Source: Bacteroidota bacterium
GTDB taxonomy: Bacteria > Bacteroidota > Bacteroidia > NS11-12g > UBA9320
Length of the DNA stretch: 15,205 bases
NCBI GenBank assembly: GCA_003484585.1
Contig: DNBZ01000241.1
Span: forward strand, 1 to 15,205
Direction of reading: 5' to 3'
Positions within the stretch are counted from its first letter, which is position 1, and the number at the start of each line of letters is the position of its first letter. A program made the translations under genes and the position numbers. This document shows positions 1-6,867 of this stretch, piece by piece. The notes beneath the pieces were generated by a model that ran no database searches, was not told the origin of the DNA, and saw only the letters and a list, made by a program, of their open reading frames with translations.

Positions 1-212
1 TTATGCTCTTCTATATTGATTCCGTCAAATGCGTTAACATCAGATTTCATAGTCTGAATGATCCCCATCATCTCGGGTACTACTACCCATTTTTCACCTT
101 TATTAAGTACTATTTCTGTATCCCCATTATTATGACTATTTGTGCTTGAGTTTTGCTGGCATCCACTCTGTGCGAAAGCGAAAAGTGTAAGAATAATAAG
201 TATGTTTTTCAT
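1..212 (-). CDS. Small secreted protein or lipoprotein, unknown function (3' end missing)
   Basis: I translated this frame from the reverse strand: it opens with ATG at 212 and stays open to the window edge, so about 70 residues of the N-terminus are visible. The protein begins MKNILIILTLFAFAQSGCQQ, a hydrophobic export signal. The Cys at residue 18 (SGC) could be a lipidation site, but the Gln at -3 makes a weak lipobox; cleavage by signal peptidase I after FAFA is the alternative. A Ser/Asn/His-rich linker follows, then a stretch with EIVLNKGEKW and VVVPEMMGII. This resembles small uncharacterised Bacteroidetes periplasmic proteins that share an LNxGxKW motif; I know no function for them. 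The start lies only 4 nt after the stop of the upstream Kelch/T9SS gene, so the two are almost certainly co-transcribed. Confidence 0.75.
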   Translation of the reverse strand, partial: MKNILIILTLFAFAQSGCQQNSSTNSHNNGDTEIVLNKGEKWVVVPEMMGIIQTMKSDVNAFDGINIEEH

Positions 213-216
213 TATT

Positions 217-1824
217 CTATGGATTCAATATTATTTTTTGAGTTGCTTTTTCTGTATCTGTAGTGATGGTAATGAAATACACTCCGCCGTAAGTCAAACC
301 TTCTATTCTCTGTGAAATCTGATTTTCTCCGTGAGTGCTTTTCTGAGTCAATGTCTTAAGCAATTTTCCTTGATTGTCTTGTATGGTAATCTCAATTGTT
401 TGAGCATTTTCTAGGTAGTATTGTACGATGAATTTCCCTTTGTTTGGGTTGGGGTACACTTGCATCTGCAATGAACTAGTACTTTGCTTATTGAGTATAT
501 CAATTCCGTTTGTTTTCCCTTTAATTATATAGACTTTAAAAATCTGTGAGCTTGCACTACTTTGAGTTCCGGTATTCGTGAAAAAGATATTGGCAGCACT
601 ACTGCTTATTCCACCATATATGTATCCCACTAAAGTGCTATCAACAGATAGATCGTCCAGTTTTATTACATTATTAGGATATGTTGAGATATCTTCTACG
701 CCTATAAACTCTGATCCAGCTCCTAGCAGAGATGGTAATTCTATAGGTAGTTTATATTCTGCCATATCTCCGTTTCCCTCTCTAGTAACACGTGCTATGG
801 TTTTTACAAAAGGAACATCATTATCTTGTACCAATGTGCCTGCACTATCAAAATATTGAGCTATCCCACCAAAGAATACGGTGTGCATTTCGTTTTGCGA
901 AGCACTATAAAGTGGTATGTGTGCACAGTGGTAGTGATTGTAGTATTGCGAAAAATTATTGTTTACCGTATATCCTGAGCTATCTATATCTACGCTATTA
1001 AGAAAGGGTAGATCGACCGTGGTTTGAAAAACGCCTGAAAAAGCGGTAGATCCTTCTTCGCCATTTGGCATTATCTGTGGCACAGCATTGTAATCTCGTC
1101 TGTGCAGATTTGCCGCATCAGATAACGTGGCTAGGTGTGTTATTGTAAGAGTAGTGCCGTTATCATTTATGGTAAACTTATGAATAGCGTCTGTATATTC
1201 TTGTGTGAATCCTGGTCCGTGATCTGGTCCCATTGGGTTATATCTGCCCAAGAATTTTTGACCACCTACCAGATAGTACGTATCATATATTTTATTTAAA
1301 TAACCACCAGTTACAGCAAACTTAGCATCCGATATTTGTCTGAAATGTGAAGTTATAGCAGTACTATTGATTACAGCACTTATAGTAGCTGGCACATTTA
1401 TAGCTGTAAGCTTGGCATAGGTCGTATGATCCCCCACAGTGCCGCTATAGCCGTATCCTCCGATAGTGTATAGATGATTACCCTCTTGGTAAAACTGCAT
1501 ATTGGTAGAGCTCAATTGCTCTTGCATGCCAGTAGGTAAACTAGTCAAAGGAGCGGTCCATCTTTGTTTCGCTACAGGGTCTATTACGATTAATTGAGTG
1601 TTATGACCTGCTGCATCAAAAGCAGCGAAGGGTTGCCGCTGGTGCAGCCCGTCTAGTCTTCCACCTACTATGAGCCATTTGCCATCATGCTGTCCCCAGG
1701 CATAGGATTGTATGCCGCCTAAGCCTTCTATATTCATAGGTTCTATAGCTACAGAAAAAGGGGTGTTTTGGGCTTCCGCTAGGCCCGTAAAGAATAGGAT
1801 TGTGATAATAAATAATTGCTTCAT
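217..1824 (-). CDS. T9SS-secreted Kelch-like beta-propeller protein
   Basis: This 535-residue protein is predicted to be exported and then secreted or cell-surface attached by the type IX secretion system. Residues 1-18 form a signal peptide (MKQLFIITILFFTGLAEA, then Q). The middle has several Kelch-like blades marked by hydrophobic-GG strands: WLIVGGRLDG near residue 50, LYTIGGYGYSG, YYLVGGQKFLG, TVFFGGIAQYF and VGYIYGGISS. From about residue 456 to the end runs a type A T9SS sorting domain: it opens with VYPNPNKGKF, has a GKLLKTL strand and a GGVYFITI strand, and ends KIILNP. The substrate is unknown; propellers of this kind often bind partners or glycans. It heads a small operon with the downstream lipoprotein gene. 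A perfect CRP/FNR-type palindrome and a -7-like box lie just upstream, so expression is probably controlled by a regulator of that family. Confidence 0.88.
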   Translation of the reverse strand: MKQLFIITILFFTGLAEAQNTPFSVAIEPMNIEGLGGIQSYAWGQHDGKWLIVGGRLDGLHQRQPFAAFDAAGHNTQLIVIDPVAKQRWTAPLTSLPTGMQEQLSSTNMQFYQEGNHLYTIGGYGYSGTVGDHTTYAKLTAINVPATISAVINSTAITSHFRQISDAKFAVTGGYLNKIYDTYYLVGGQKFLGRYNPMGPDHGPGFTQEYTDAIHKFTINDNGTTLTITHLATLSDAANLHRRDYNAVPQIMPNGEEGSTAFSGVFQTTVDLPFLNSVDIDSSGYTVNNNFSQYYNHYHCAHIPLYSASQNEMHTVFFGGIAQYFDSAGTLVQDNDVPFVKTIARVTREGNGDMAEYKLPIELPSLLGAGSEFIGVEDISTYPNNVIKLDDLSVDSTLVGYIYGGISSSAANIFFTNTGTQSSASSQIFKVYIIKGKTNGIDILNKQSTSSLQMQVYPNPNKGKFIVQYYLENAQTIEITIQDNQGKLLKTLTQKSTHGENQISQRIEGLTYGGVYFITITTDTEKATQKIILNP

Positions 1825-1834
1825 ATATAGAGAG

Positions 1835-1842
1835 CGAATGTA
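1835..1842 (-). promoter_or_regulatory. Candidate -7 box of the Kelch/T9SS gene
   Basis: Read on the minus strand this is TACATTCG, one base from the Bacteroidetes sigma-A consensus TAnnTTTG. A start about 6 nt beyond it would give transcription from about 1829-1830 and a leader of only 5-6 nt. No good -33 element is seen, which fits an activator-dependent promoter using the palindrome at 1864-1879. Confidence 0.4.
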
Positions 1843-1863
1843 CTTTCTATTTAAAAACTTGAG

Positions 1864-1879
1864 TGTGACTTAAGTCACA
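1864..1879. promoter_or_regulatory. CRP/FNR-family operator palindrome
   Basis: TGTGACTTAAGTCACA is a perfect 16-bp palindrome and matches the CRP consensus form TGTGA-N6-TCACA exactly. Its centre is at 1871.5, about 47 nt upstream of the start codon at 1824. It lies about 41-42 nt from the transcription start implied by the -7-like box at 1835-1842, the usual position for a class II activator site. That a CRP/FNR-family protein binds here is inferred; which one, and its signal, cannot be told from this window. The rest of the 170-nt gap (1825-1994) shows no gene and no convincing terminator. Confidence 0.6.
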
Positions 1880-1994
1880 TTCTAAGATGACCTTGCCTTT
1901 TTTTTATAGACTTAAGGTTGCTAAATGAATTGGTTTACTAAGAATCTATTTAGTGTCAGTAAAAAGGAGATGATATCTTAGTGTTTAAAATAGT

Positions 1995-2972
1995 TTAGAA
2001 AAGCATAGCCATCAAACCTGCAATCACCGCTAGCTGTGCAGCGAAGAGTATAGCCCCAAAGACCAATCCTTTTTTACCAGAACTTAATAGCGTTTTGAAG
2101 CTGACCTTTAATCCTATGGCTGCCATTGCGGTAGCCAATAAAAAGTTGCTTCCTTTTTTACTAAAGGTTAATATTTCCTCTGGAAATGGAAAAATAGAAA
2201 CTAGGATAGATATCAAGATGAAAGTGACAAGATACCACGGTAGGTTTAGTTTTTTCTTTGTTTGAAATCCAGATTTTTTAGATGTAAAATGTCCGAAAAT
2301 CAAGAGGGCAGGGGTGAGCAGTGCTACTCTTCCCAGTTTTACGGTCACCGCCATTTCTCCTATACTCTCACTCATCGCAAAGCCTGCCCCAGCTACATTG
2401 CCTACGGAGTGTAAGCTAGCACCCAGAAGTATGCTGTTTTCTATATCTGTAAGCCAGTCTTGGGTGATGAGCGGGATTAGTAGCATCCCGATAAGTCCAT
2501 AGAGATTTACTACTGCCATAGAGATACCTATGTCGCTTTTATCTTCTGTGACACTAGGAGCTAGAGCTGCTATGGCAGATGAGCCGCAAATAGCCGTACC
2601 AAAGCCCACCAACAGTCCAGCACTGCTAGGGCAGTTCATTTTTTTGCCAAGCCAAATAGTCATCAGTAGTACTGCGGCCATAGTGACTACTACTATAAGT
2701 ATGGTTTCCCAACCGAGCTTGAGAAAACTCCCGTAGTCTATGCTAAAAGCCATGAGTATAATGGCGATTTCTAAGAATCTACCGCTGGCAGTTTTTATGC
2801 CGCTATCAAAGTACGCAGGTAGTTTAATAGCATTGCCAAGTACAATACCTATCACCAATGCAAGGAGTATAGCATTAAAACCCAGCACATTACTGAGAAG
2901 AATAGCAGATACTGCTATTGCTAATGAGAGTGAGACTCCTCTTGCTATACCTAATAGAGATGCGATATTCAA
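1995..2972 (-). CDS. YeiH family putative sulfate/sulfur-compound exporter (UPF0324)
   Basis: This 325-residue inner-membrane protein has about ten hydrophobic segments spread over its whole length. It carries the hallmarks of the YeiH/UPF0324 family: LALVIGIVLGN near residue 38, GTAICGSSAIAA at residues 125-136, GASLHSVGNVAGAG from residue 184, and a final TM block with AMAAIGLKV. The length is normal for the family, which is annotated as putative sulfate exporters on thin experimental grounds, so the transported compound is uncertain. The ATG at 2972 sits 7 nt after the rhodanese stop, so the two genes form one transcription unit. Pairing with a periplasmic rhodanese supports a role with an oxidised or sulfane sulfur compound. 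No frameshift or truncation is seen. Confidence 0.87.
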   Translation of the reverse strand: MNIASLLGIARGVSLSLAIAVSAILLSNVLGFNAILLALVIGIVLGNAIKLPAYFDSGIKTASGRFLEIAIILMAFSIDYGSFLKLGWETILIVVVTMAAVLLMTIWLGKKMNCPSSAGLLVGFGTAICGSSAIAALAPSVTEDKSDIGISMAVVNLYGLIGMLLIPLITQDWLTDIENSILLGASLHSVGNVAGAGFAMSESIGEMAVTVKLGRVALLTPALLIFGHFTSKKSGFQTKKKLNLPWYLVTFILISILVSIFPFPEEILTFSKKGSNFLLATAMAAIGLKVSFKTLLSSGKKGLVFGAILFAAQLAVIAGLMAMLF

Positions 2973-2979
2973 GATTTAA

Positions 2980-3357
2980 CTATTGCTTTAGCTTGCCGGT
3001 GTAGTCTAGTATACCACCTTCTAGATTATACACTTCTGAGAAACCATTCTGTGACATATAAGAAGCTGCTCTACCGCTTCGAGCTCCACTACGACAGTAT
3101 ATTACGTACGTTTTGCTAGTGTCTAGTTTGGCTATTTTTTGCTCAAAATTAGCTCCATTGATATCTATAAAATATTCGCTTTCTGGTATGTATCCGCCGG
3201 CTACTTCTATAGAAGTACGCACATCTATGAGTACTGTATTTTTCTCCTGTAGCTTGGCGGTAAGATCTTGTTGACTAAGGTTTTTAACTCCTTCTGATTG
3301 AGCATTGCAAGCTGCAAATGCGGTTATTGTCACGAATAATATAAATAGTTGCTTCAT
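2980..3357 (-). CDS. Rhodanese-domain lipoprotein
   Basis: This 125-residue single-domain sulfurtransferase is predicted to sit in the periplasm, anchored by lipid. The N-terminus is a type II signal with lipobox FAAC, placing the lipidated Cys at residue 17, followed by NAQSEG. The rhodanese fold is complete: VLIDVRTSIEVAGGYIPES near residues 42-60, then the active-site loop CRSGAR at residues 88-93 with the persulfide-forming Cys88, then VYNLEGGILDY near the end. The six-residue loop fits rhodaneses acting on sulfane sulfur rather than Cdc25-type phosphatases. It is the first gene of a pair with the YeiH-type exporter 7 nt downstream. A degenerate version of the CRP/FNR site found at 1864 lies upstream, and AACATTTG (3393-3400, minus strand) is a possible -7 box. 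Confidence 0.9.
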   Translation of the reverse strand: MKQLFILFVTITAFAACNAQSEGVKNLSQQDLTAKLQEKNTVLIDVRTSIEVAGGYIPESEYFIDINGANFEQKIAKLDTSKTYVIYCRSGARSGRAASYMSQNGFSEVYNLEGGILDYTGKLKQ

Positions 3358-3415
3358 ATTGTTTTAGTATTGCAATAGTACAAGGTAAATTTCAAATGTT
3401 GAGTAACTTAGGTTT

Positions 3416-3431
3416 CATAACTTACGTCATA
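3416..3431. promoter_or_regulatory. Possible degenerate CRP/FNR-type site upstream of the rhodanese gene
   Basis: CATAACTTACGTCATA matches the perfect palindrome at 1864-1879 at 11 of 16 positions, including the ACTTA and GTCA cores. It lies about 67 nt upstream of the rhodanese start. Its own symmetry is poor (10 of 16), so this is only a candidate. The rest of the 194-nt gap 3358-3551 shows no gene, and I could not find a clear terminator in it. Confidence 0.22.
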
Positions 3432-3551
3432 GTTAACAAGTAAGAGGCTGATAGGTAGCATATTGAAAGTTTTGTTGTGTGGAATTTAGCTCCAGCACTT
3501 GATGTTACTTCAGTTTATAAGTAGAATAATTTTTATTGCACTTGCACTTTT

Positions 3552-4676
3552 CTATAGCAATTCAGCAAGCTTCTCCACTGCATAGTCTACTTCTTTGCGA
3601 GTAGTAAACTTACTAAACGAAAAGCGAATTGCAGAGCGGTCAACTGGATGATTGATTCCATTGAGTACGTGGCTATCTCCTATAGCACCACTATTACAAG
3701 CAGATCCCCCACTTGCACATATCCCATTCATATCTAGCTGAAAGAGTAGAGTAGACGCTCCATCGCAAGGAGGTAGAGATACATTAAGTACGGTATATAG
3801 TCCACCTTCATCGCTCGTATCCCCATTAAAACATACGGCAGGTATCTTATTGGTTAACTGCTTCTTAAAGTATGTTTTTATGCGTTTTACAGTATCTATC
3901 TTTACTTCAATATTTCTATTGGCTACTTCCAGTGCTTTGGCTAGACCTGCTATGCCTGTTACGTTTTCGGTACCAGCACGCATAGAGCCTTCTTGTCCGC
4001 CGCCTGTTACTATTGGTCGAATACGTAGTGATTTATTTTTGTACAGAAATCCGACACCTTTTGGGCCGTGAAATTTATGTGCAGAGCAAGCTATGAAGTC
4101 TACATCCAGCTCTTTTAGGTCCATAGGATAATGCCCTATAGTTTGTACTGTGTCTGTATGAAAGTAGCACCCGTTGGCACGAGCTATTTTACTAATAGCT
4201 GCTATGTCATTCAGTGTTCCTATTTCATTATTAGCATGCATTAAGCTTATAAGACTACCAGGATTTAGCTCAGCAAGTTTCCTTAAGTCTTCCAAATCTG
4301 CACGCCCGTACACATCTAGTTTTACATAGCTTACTTGAGCCATATTCTTAGTTTGTAGCTCTTTGGCCGTATCTAGTACTGCTTTATGCTCTATTTCACT
4401 AGTGATAATGTGTTTTACTTCTAAATCATTTACCGCACAGCGAAGAGCCATGTTATCAGCTTCTGTTCCACTACCTGTAAAAATGAGTTCTGAGCTGGAG
4501 CAGTTGAGTAGTTTGGCTACGTCCTTTCGAGCCATTTCTACTACTGCTTTTGCTTTTCTTCCTTGTCCGTGTATGGCACTAGCGTTGCCATAGCAGTCTT
4601 GCATTACCTCGGTCATTTTTTCGATGACCTGCACATCCATAGGGGTAGTAGCTGCGTTATCTAAGTATACTAGCAT
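3552..4676 (-). CDS. Cysteine desulfurase (class V aminotransferase, IscS/NifS-like)
   Basis: This 374-residue PLP enzyme removes sulfur from cysteine, giving alanine and an enzyme persulfide used for Fe-S cluster assembly or tRNA thiolation. Sequence marks are the N-terminal YLDNAATTP, GSGTEADN near residue 68 for PLP phosphate binding, His97 in SEIEHKAV stacking on the cofactor, HANNEIGTL near 147, HTDTVQT near 173, the PLP lysine Lys201 in SAHKFHGPKG, and the catalytic Cys327 in GGSACNSGA with DSHVL following. The catalytic loop and length fit the group I (IscS/NifS) type rather than SufS. No iscU or suf genes are nearby, so its acceptor is unknown; the exact subtype is why I give no symbol. 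It lies 31 nt downstream of the agmatinase gene and may share its transcript. Confidence 0.93.
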   Translation of the reverse strand: MLVYLDNAATTPMDVQVIEKMTEVMQDCYGNASAIHGQGRKAKAVVEMARKDVAKLLNCSSSELIFTGSGTEADNMALRCAVNDLEVKHIITSEIEHKAVLDTAKELQTKNMAQVSYVKLDVYGRADLEDLRKLAELNPGSLISLMHANNEIGTLNDIAAISKIARANGCYFHTDTVQTIGHYPMDLKELDVDFIACSAHKFHGPKGVGFLYKNKSLRIRPIVTGGGQEGSMRAGTENVTGIAGLAKALEVANRNIEVKIDTVKRIKTYFKKQLTNKIPAVCFNGDTSDEGGLYTVLNVSLPPCDGASTLLFQLDMNGICASGGSACNSGAIGDSHVLNGINHPVDRSAIRFSFSKFTTRKEVDYAVEKLAELL

Positions 4677-4707
4677 ATTCTTACTTGCAAAGAAAAGAAA
4701 AATAGAC

Positions 4708-5592
4708 TCAAAGGCAGTATTTGTAGCCTATAAGCTTATAGCAGAGTTGGGCCATATTATAAGCCGTACTATCATCATCTGTCTCAGGGTTAAGTTCTAC
4801 TATATCAAAACCCTTTACATCACATTTTTCAAATACTTTTTTAAGCAGTTTTAGTGTAGGATACCACTGTAGTCCGCCAGGTTCAGCAGTGCCTACACTT
4901 GGACATACGCTTGGGTCAAATCCATCTGTATCTACAGTGATATAAAGATTTTTAGGTAGTTTAGCGACTAGCTCGTCCATCCACGCATCATCTTCCCAGA
5001 TCTGATGAGCATACCAGCAGTGTATGTTATCTGCTGACTTTATAAGTTGAGATTCTTCTATACACTGAGCACGAATACCTACCTGAAATATCTCAGGTTT
5101 TAGTTCGTGTATGCGAGCCATTACACTGGCGTGAGACCATTTATTTCCTTCATACTCCAGGCGTAAGTCACTATGAGCGTCTAGTTGTAGTATACCTATG
5201 TCGTTCCATTTTTCCTGAAAAGCTTTGAAAATGCCGTAAGTCACTGTGTGCTCTGCACCTATACTTACTAGAAACTTATCATTAGCTAGGTGTTTTTTAG
5301 AATCTTGGTAGATAGCTTCTATTGCTTCTGCGTCTACTCTTCCTTTGAAATCTAACGGTTCTACGCAAGCTATTCCACATTTCTTATACGCTTCGTCATC
5401 TAGCTCTGGGTCATAAAACTCTACGAAGTGTGAGTTATTGATAACAGCTTCAGGTCCCTTGTCAGATCCTTTTTTATAAGAGGAGGTATGCTCATATGGG
5501 AGCTGCTGTATTACGCATTTTGACGAATCATATGCATAAAGTTCTTTTTGAGTGATTCCTAAAAAGTTGTGTTCAGACTTTAAAATATCCAT
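4708..5592 (-). CDS. speB: Agmatinase-like ureohydrolase (arginase family)
   Basis: This 294-residue cytosolic dinuclear manganese enzyme probably hydrolyses agmatine to putrescine and urea in polyamine synthesis. The metal-binding motifs of the ureohydrolase fold are all present: GAEHTVTYG with His115, LQLDAHSDLR with Asp138/His140/Asp142, and VDTDGFDPSVCPSVGTAEPGG with Asp221 and Asp223. WSHASV with His154 and DIVELNPE with Glu266 complete the site. The pattern fits agmatinase better than arginase, but guanidinobutyrase or proclavaminate-type members cannot be excluded. The ATG at 5592 is only 30 nt from the divergent start at 5623. Arginine decarboxylase is not in the window. The cysteine desulfurase gene follows 31 nt downstream. 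Confidence 0.88.
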   Translation of the reverse strand: MDILKSEHNFLGITQKELYAYDSSKCVIQQLPYEHTSSYKKGSDKGPEAVINNSHFVEFYDPELDDEAYKKCGIACVEPLDFKGRVDAEAIEAIYQDSKKHLANDKFLVSIGAEHTVTYGIFKAFQEKWNDIGILQLDAHSDLRLEYEGNKWSHASVMARIHELKPEIFQVGIRAQCIEESQLIKSADNIHCWYAHQIWEDDAWMDELVAKLPKNLYITVDTDGFDPSVCPSVGTAEPGGLQWYPTLKLLKKVFEKCDVKGFDIVELNPETDDDSTAYNMAQLCYKLIGYKYCL

Positions 5593-5600
5593 TACTTTTG
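5593..5600 (+). promoter_or_regulatory. Candidate promoter -7 box for the 5623 lipoprotein gene
   Basis: TACTTTTG fits the Bacteroidetes sigma-A -7 consensus TAnnTTTG at every fixed base. A TTG at 5567-5569 lies 23 nt upstream, at the edge of the usual spacing. Transcription would begin near 5606, leaving a leader of about 17 nt. The -33 part lies inside the 5' end of the divergent agmatinase gene. Confidence 0.5.
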
Positions 5601-5622
5601 AGACAATAAATTATATCTACAA

Positions 5623-6150
5623 ATGAAATTAAATAAATCAATTCTTGTACTAGTAATCTTATTCATCTTTATTTTGAGCTCTTGCTCACAATCTAGATAT
5701 GGAAGTCTCACTAGACGCACGAAGGCTAATGACATAGCACAACAAGTAAAAAAGGATGTAGGTCTAATTGTAACAGAAAATAGTGACCTAGCAATAGAAG
5801 CGGAGCCGGATATAGATTTTGAAGTATCTACTCACGCAGTTAATATTCAGGAGTCTGCAGATGCTACACCTATCGCTCAGAAGCTTCAAAAGTATACAGG
5901 ATCAAAGGCTAAAACTATGCAGCTACCTGCTACTAAAGAAGCAAAATTAGTAAAGCAACTAGTGAAATCTAAGATGGCTGCCAAAAGCAAGGCTAATAGT
6001 GATGTAGATGGAGTATTGTATATCGTATTAATAGTGATTCTAGTTTTATTGATTCTTTCTTTAATCAGTAATCTTATACCTGCACTAACCTGGTTATTGG
6101 GTCTAGCACTTCTTATATTCTTAATATACTTAGTTCTACAACTTCTATAA
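5623..6150 (+). CDS. Lipoprotein with hydrophobic C-terminal half, unknown function
   Basis: I do not recognise this 175-residue protein. It starts with a clear lipoprotein signal: positive MKLNK, a hydrophobic core and lipobox LSSC with lipidated Cys21. Residues about 22-125 are polar and Lys/Ala-rich, probably helical or flexible. From about residue 129 to the end the chain is almost entirely hydrophobic, forming two membrane segments (about 131-149 and 151-175) split by SNLIPALTW. A lipid anchor plus C-terminal membrane segments would place the polar middle in the periplasm next to the inner membrane. Similar lipoprotein-plus-hydrophobic-tail layouts occur in Bacteroidetes, some with Pmp3/YqaE domains, but I see no Pmp3 motif here. 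It is monocistronic, divergent from agmatinase, and ends at the shared terminator. Confidence 0.82.
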   Translation: MKLNKSILVLVILFIFILSSCSQSRYGSLTRRTKANDIAQQVKKDVGLIVTENSDLAIEAEPDIDFEVSTHAVNIQESADATPIAQKLQKYTGSKAKTMQLPATKEAKLVKQLVKSKMAAKSKANSDVDGVLYIVLIVILVLLILSLISNLIPALTWLLGLALLIFLIYLVLQLL

Positions 6151-6167
6151 AAATAGAAGAACAACCA

Positions 6168-6204
6168 AAAAAAAGGGGAATTCATTTCGAATTCCCCTTT
6201 TTTT
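6168..6204. terminator. Bidirectional intrinsic terminator
   Basis: The arms GGGGAATTC (6175-6183) and GAATTCCCC (6189-6197) are joined by a 5-nt loop ATTTC and flanked by a run of eight A on the left and seven T on the right, giving a stem of up to 16 bp. It gives a U-tract in both directions and sits between the convergent stops of the lipoprotein gene (6150) and efp (6223), so it should end both transcripts. Confidence 0.9.
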
Positions 6205-6222
6205 ATTGCTAAGTAGTCTATT

Positions 6223-6783
6223 CTATTTAGCTCGTTCTACGTACTCGCCTGTGCGTGTATCTACTTTTATCATTGTGCCACTCTCTACAAAAAGAGGAAC
6301 GCTTATTTCTGCTCCTGTCTCTAGTGTGGCAGGTTTTAGCGGGTTATTAGCAGTGTCACCTTTCATTCCTGGCTCACTGTAGGTCACTTCTAGTACTACG
6401 TGTTTCGGTGCATCTGCCATTATAGGGTTTCCTTCATCAAAGTATACACTTAGTATCATTTCTTCTTTGATAAACTTCATCTGCTCACCCATCATAGATT
6501 CTGGTATTCCCACTTGCTCAAAAGTCTCTGTATTCATTAGCATCAGGTTATCTCCGTCTTTGTATAGATACTGCATATCTATCTGATCTACTCGTACATC
6601 ATCTATATTCTCACCACTTCTAAATCTATTTTCCATGGATTTACCTGTGATTGCATTTTTCATTTTTACCTGATAAAAAGCTCCGCCTTTACCTGGCATT
6701 GTATGTTGGTATTCTACTACTTGGCAGAGTTGGCCATTGTAACGTAGAAACATTCCTCTTGATAAGTCTTGTGTTGTTGCCAT
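6223..6783 (-). CDS. efp: Translation elongation factor P
   Basis: This 186-residue cytosolic protein rescues ribosomes stalled at polyproline stretches. The three OB-like domains are intact: an N-terminal KOW-like domain with LSRGMFLRYNGQLCQVVEYQHTMPGKGGAF, a central domain with NRFRSGENIDDVRV, and a C-terminal domain with GDTANNPLKPATLETGAEISVPLF ending TGEYVERAK. The loop tip is Lys32 in MPGKGGAF, the position modified in many bacteria; the modification enzyme is not in this window. I chose the ATG at 6783. An in-frame TTG at 6792 would add three residues, but the perfect -7 box at 6790-6797 overlaps it, so transcription should start downstream of it. The 186-residue length also fits the family. 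It appears monocistronic. Confidence 0.96.
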   Translation of the reverse strand: MATTQDLSRGMFLRYNGQLCQVVEYQHTMPGKGGAFYQVKMKNAITGKSMENRFRSGENIDDVRVDQIDMQYLYKDGDNLMLMNTETFEQVGIPESMMGEQMKFIKEEMILSVYFDEGNPIMADAPKHVVLEVTYSEPGMKGDTANNPLKPATLETGAEISVPLFVESGTMIKVDTRTGEYVERAK

Positions 6784-6789
6784 TAAGGG

Positions 6790-6797
6790 CAAATATA
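6790..6797 (-). promoter_or_regulatory. Candidate -7 box of efp, implying a leaderless mRNA
   Basis: On the minus strand this reads TATATTTG, a full match to TAnnTTTG. It ends 6 nt before the ATG at 6783, so a start at the usual distance would fall on or within a few bases of that ATG. No clear -33 TTG is visible at the normal spacing. Confidence 0.5.
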
Positions 6798-6856
6798 TTT
6801 AAACTCTCTATTATTCCTTTGTTTATAGATTGTGAATGCCTTTGAATTTTTACACT

Positions 6857-6864
6857 TATGTTTG
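6857..6864 (+). promoter_or_regulatory. Candidate promoter -7 box of the B12 operon
   Basis: TATGTTTG matches TAnnTTTG fully. TTG at 6830-6832 lies 24 nt upstream, about one base beyond the usual range. Transcription would start near 6868-6871, at the 5' side of riboswitch helix P1, so the leader RNA begins with the aptamer. It diverges from the efp promoter, with about 60 nt between the two -7 boxes. Confidence 0.55.
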
Positions 6865-6867
6865 CAG

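Noticed and set aside
578..1001. Plus-strand open frames inside the Kelch/T9SS gene
   Set aside because: They are antisense to a gene with a clear signal peptide and sorting domain, and show no recognisable domain of their own.
1933..1963. TTTACT/AGTAAA and ACTAA/TTAGT pairings downstream of the YeiH gene as a terminator
   Set aside because: The stems are short, AT-only and mutually exclusive, with no good U-tract on the minus strand.
6784..6792. Longer efp starting at TTG 6792
   Set aside because: The TTG overlaps a perfect -7 box, and the ATG at 6783 gives the normal family length.
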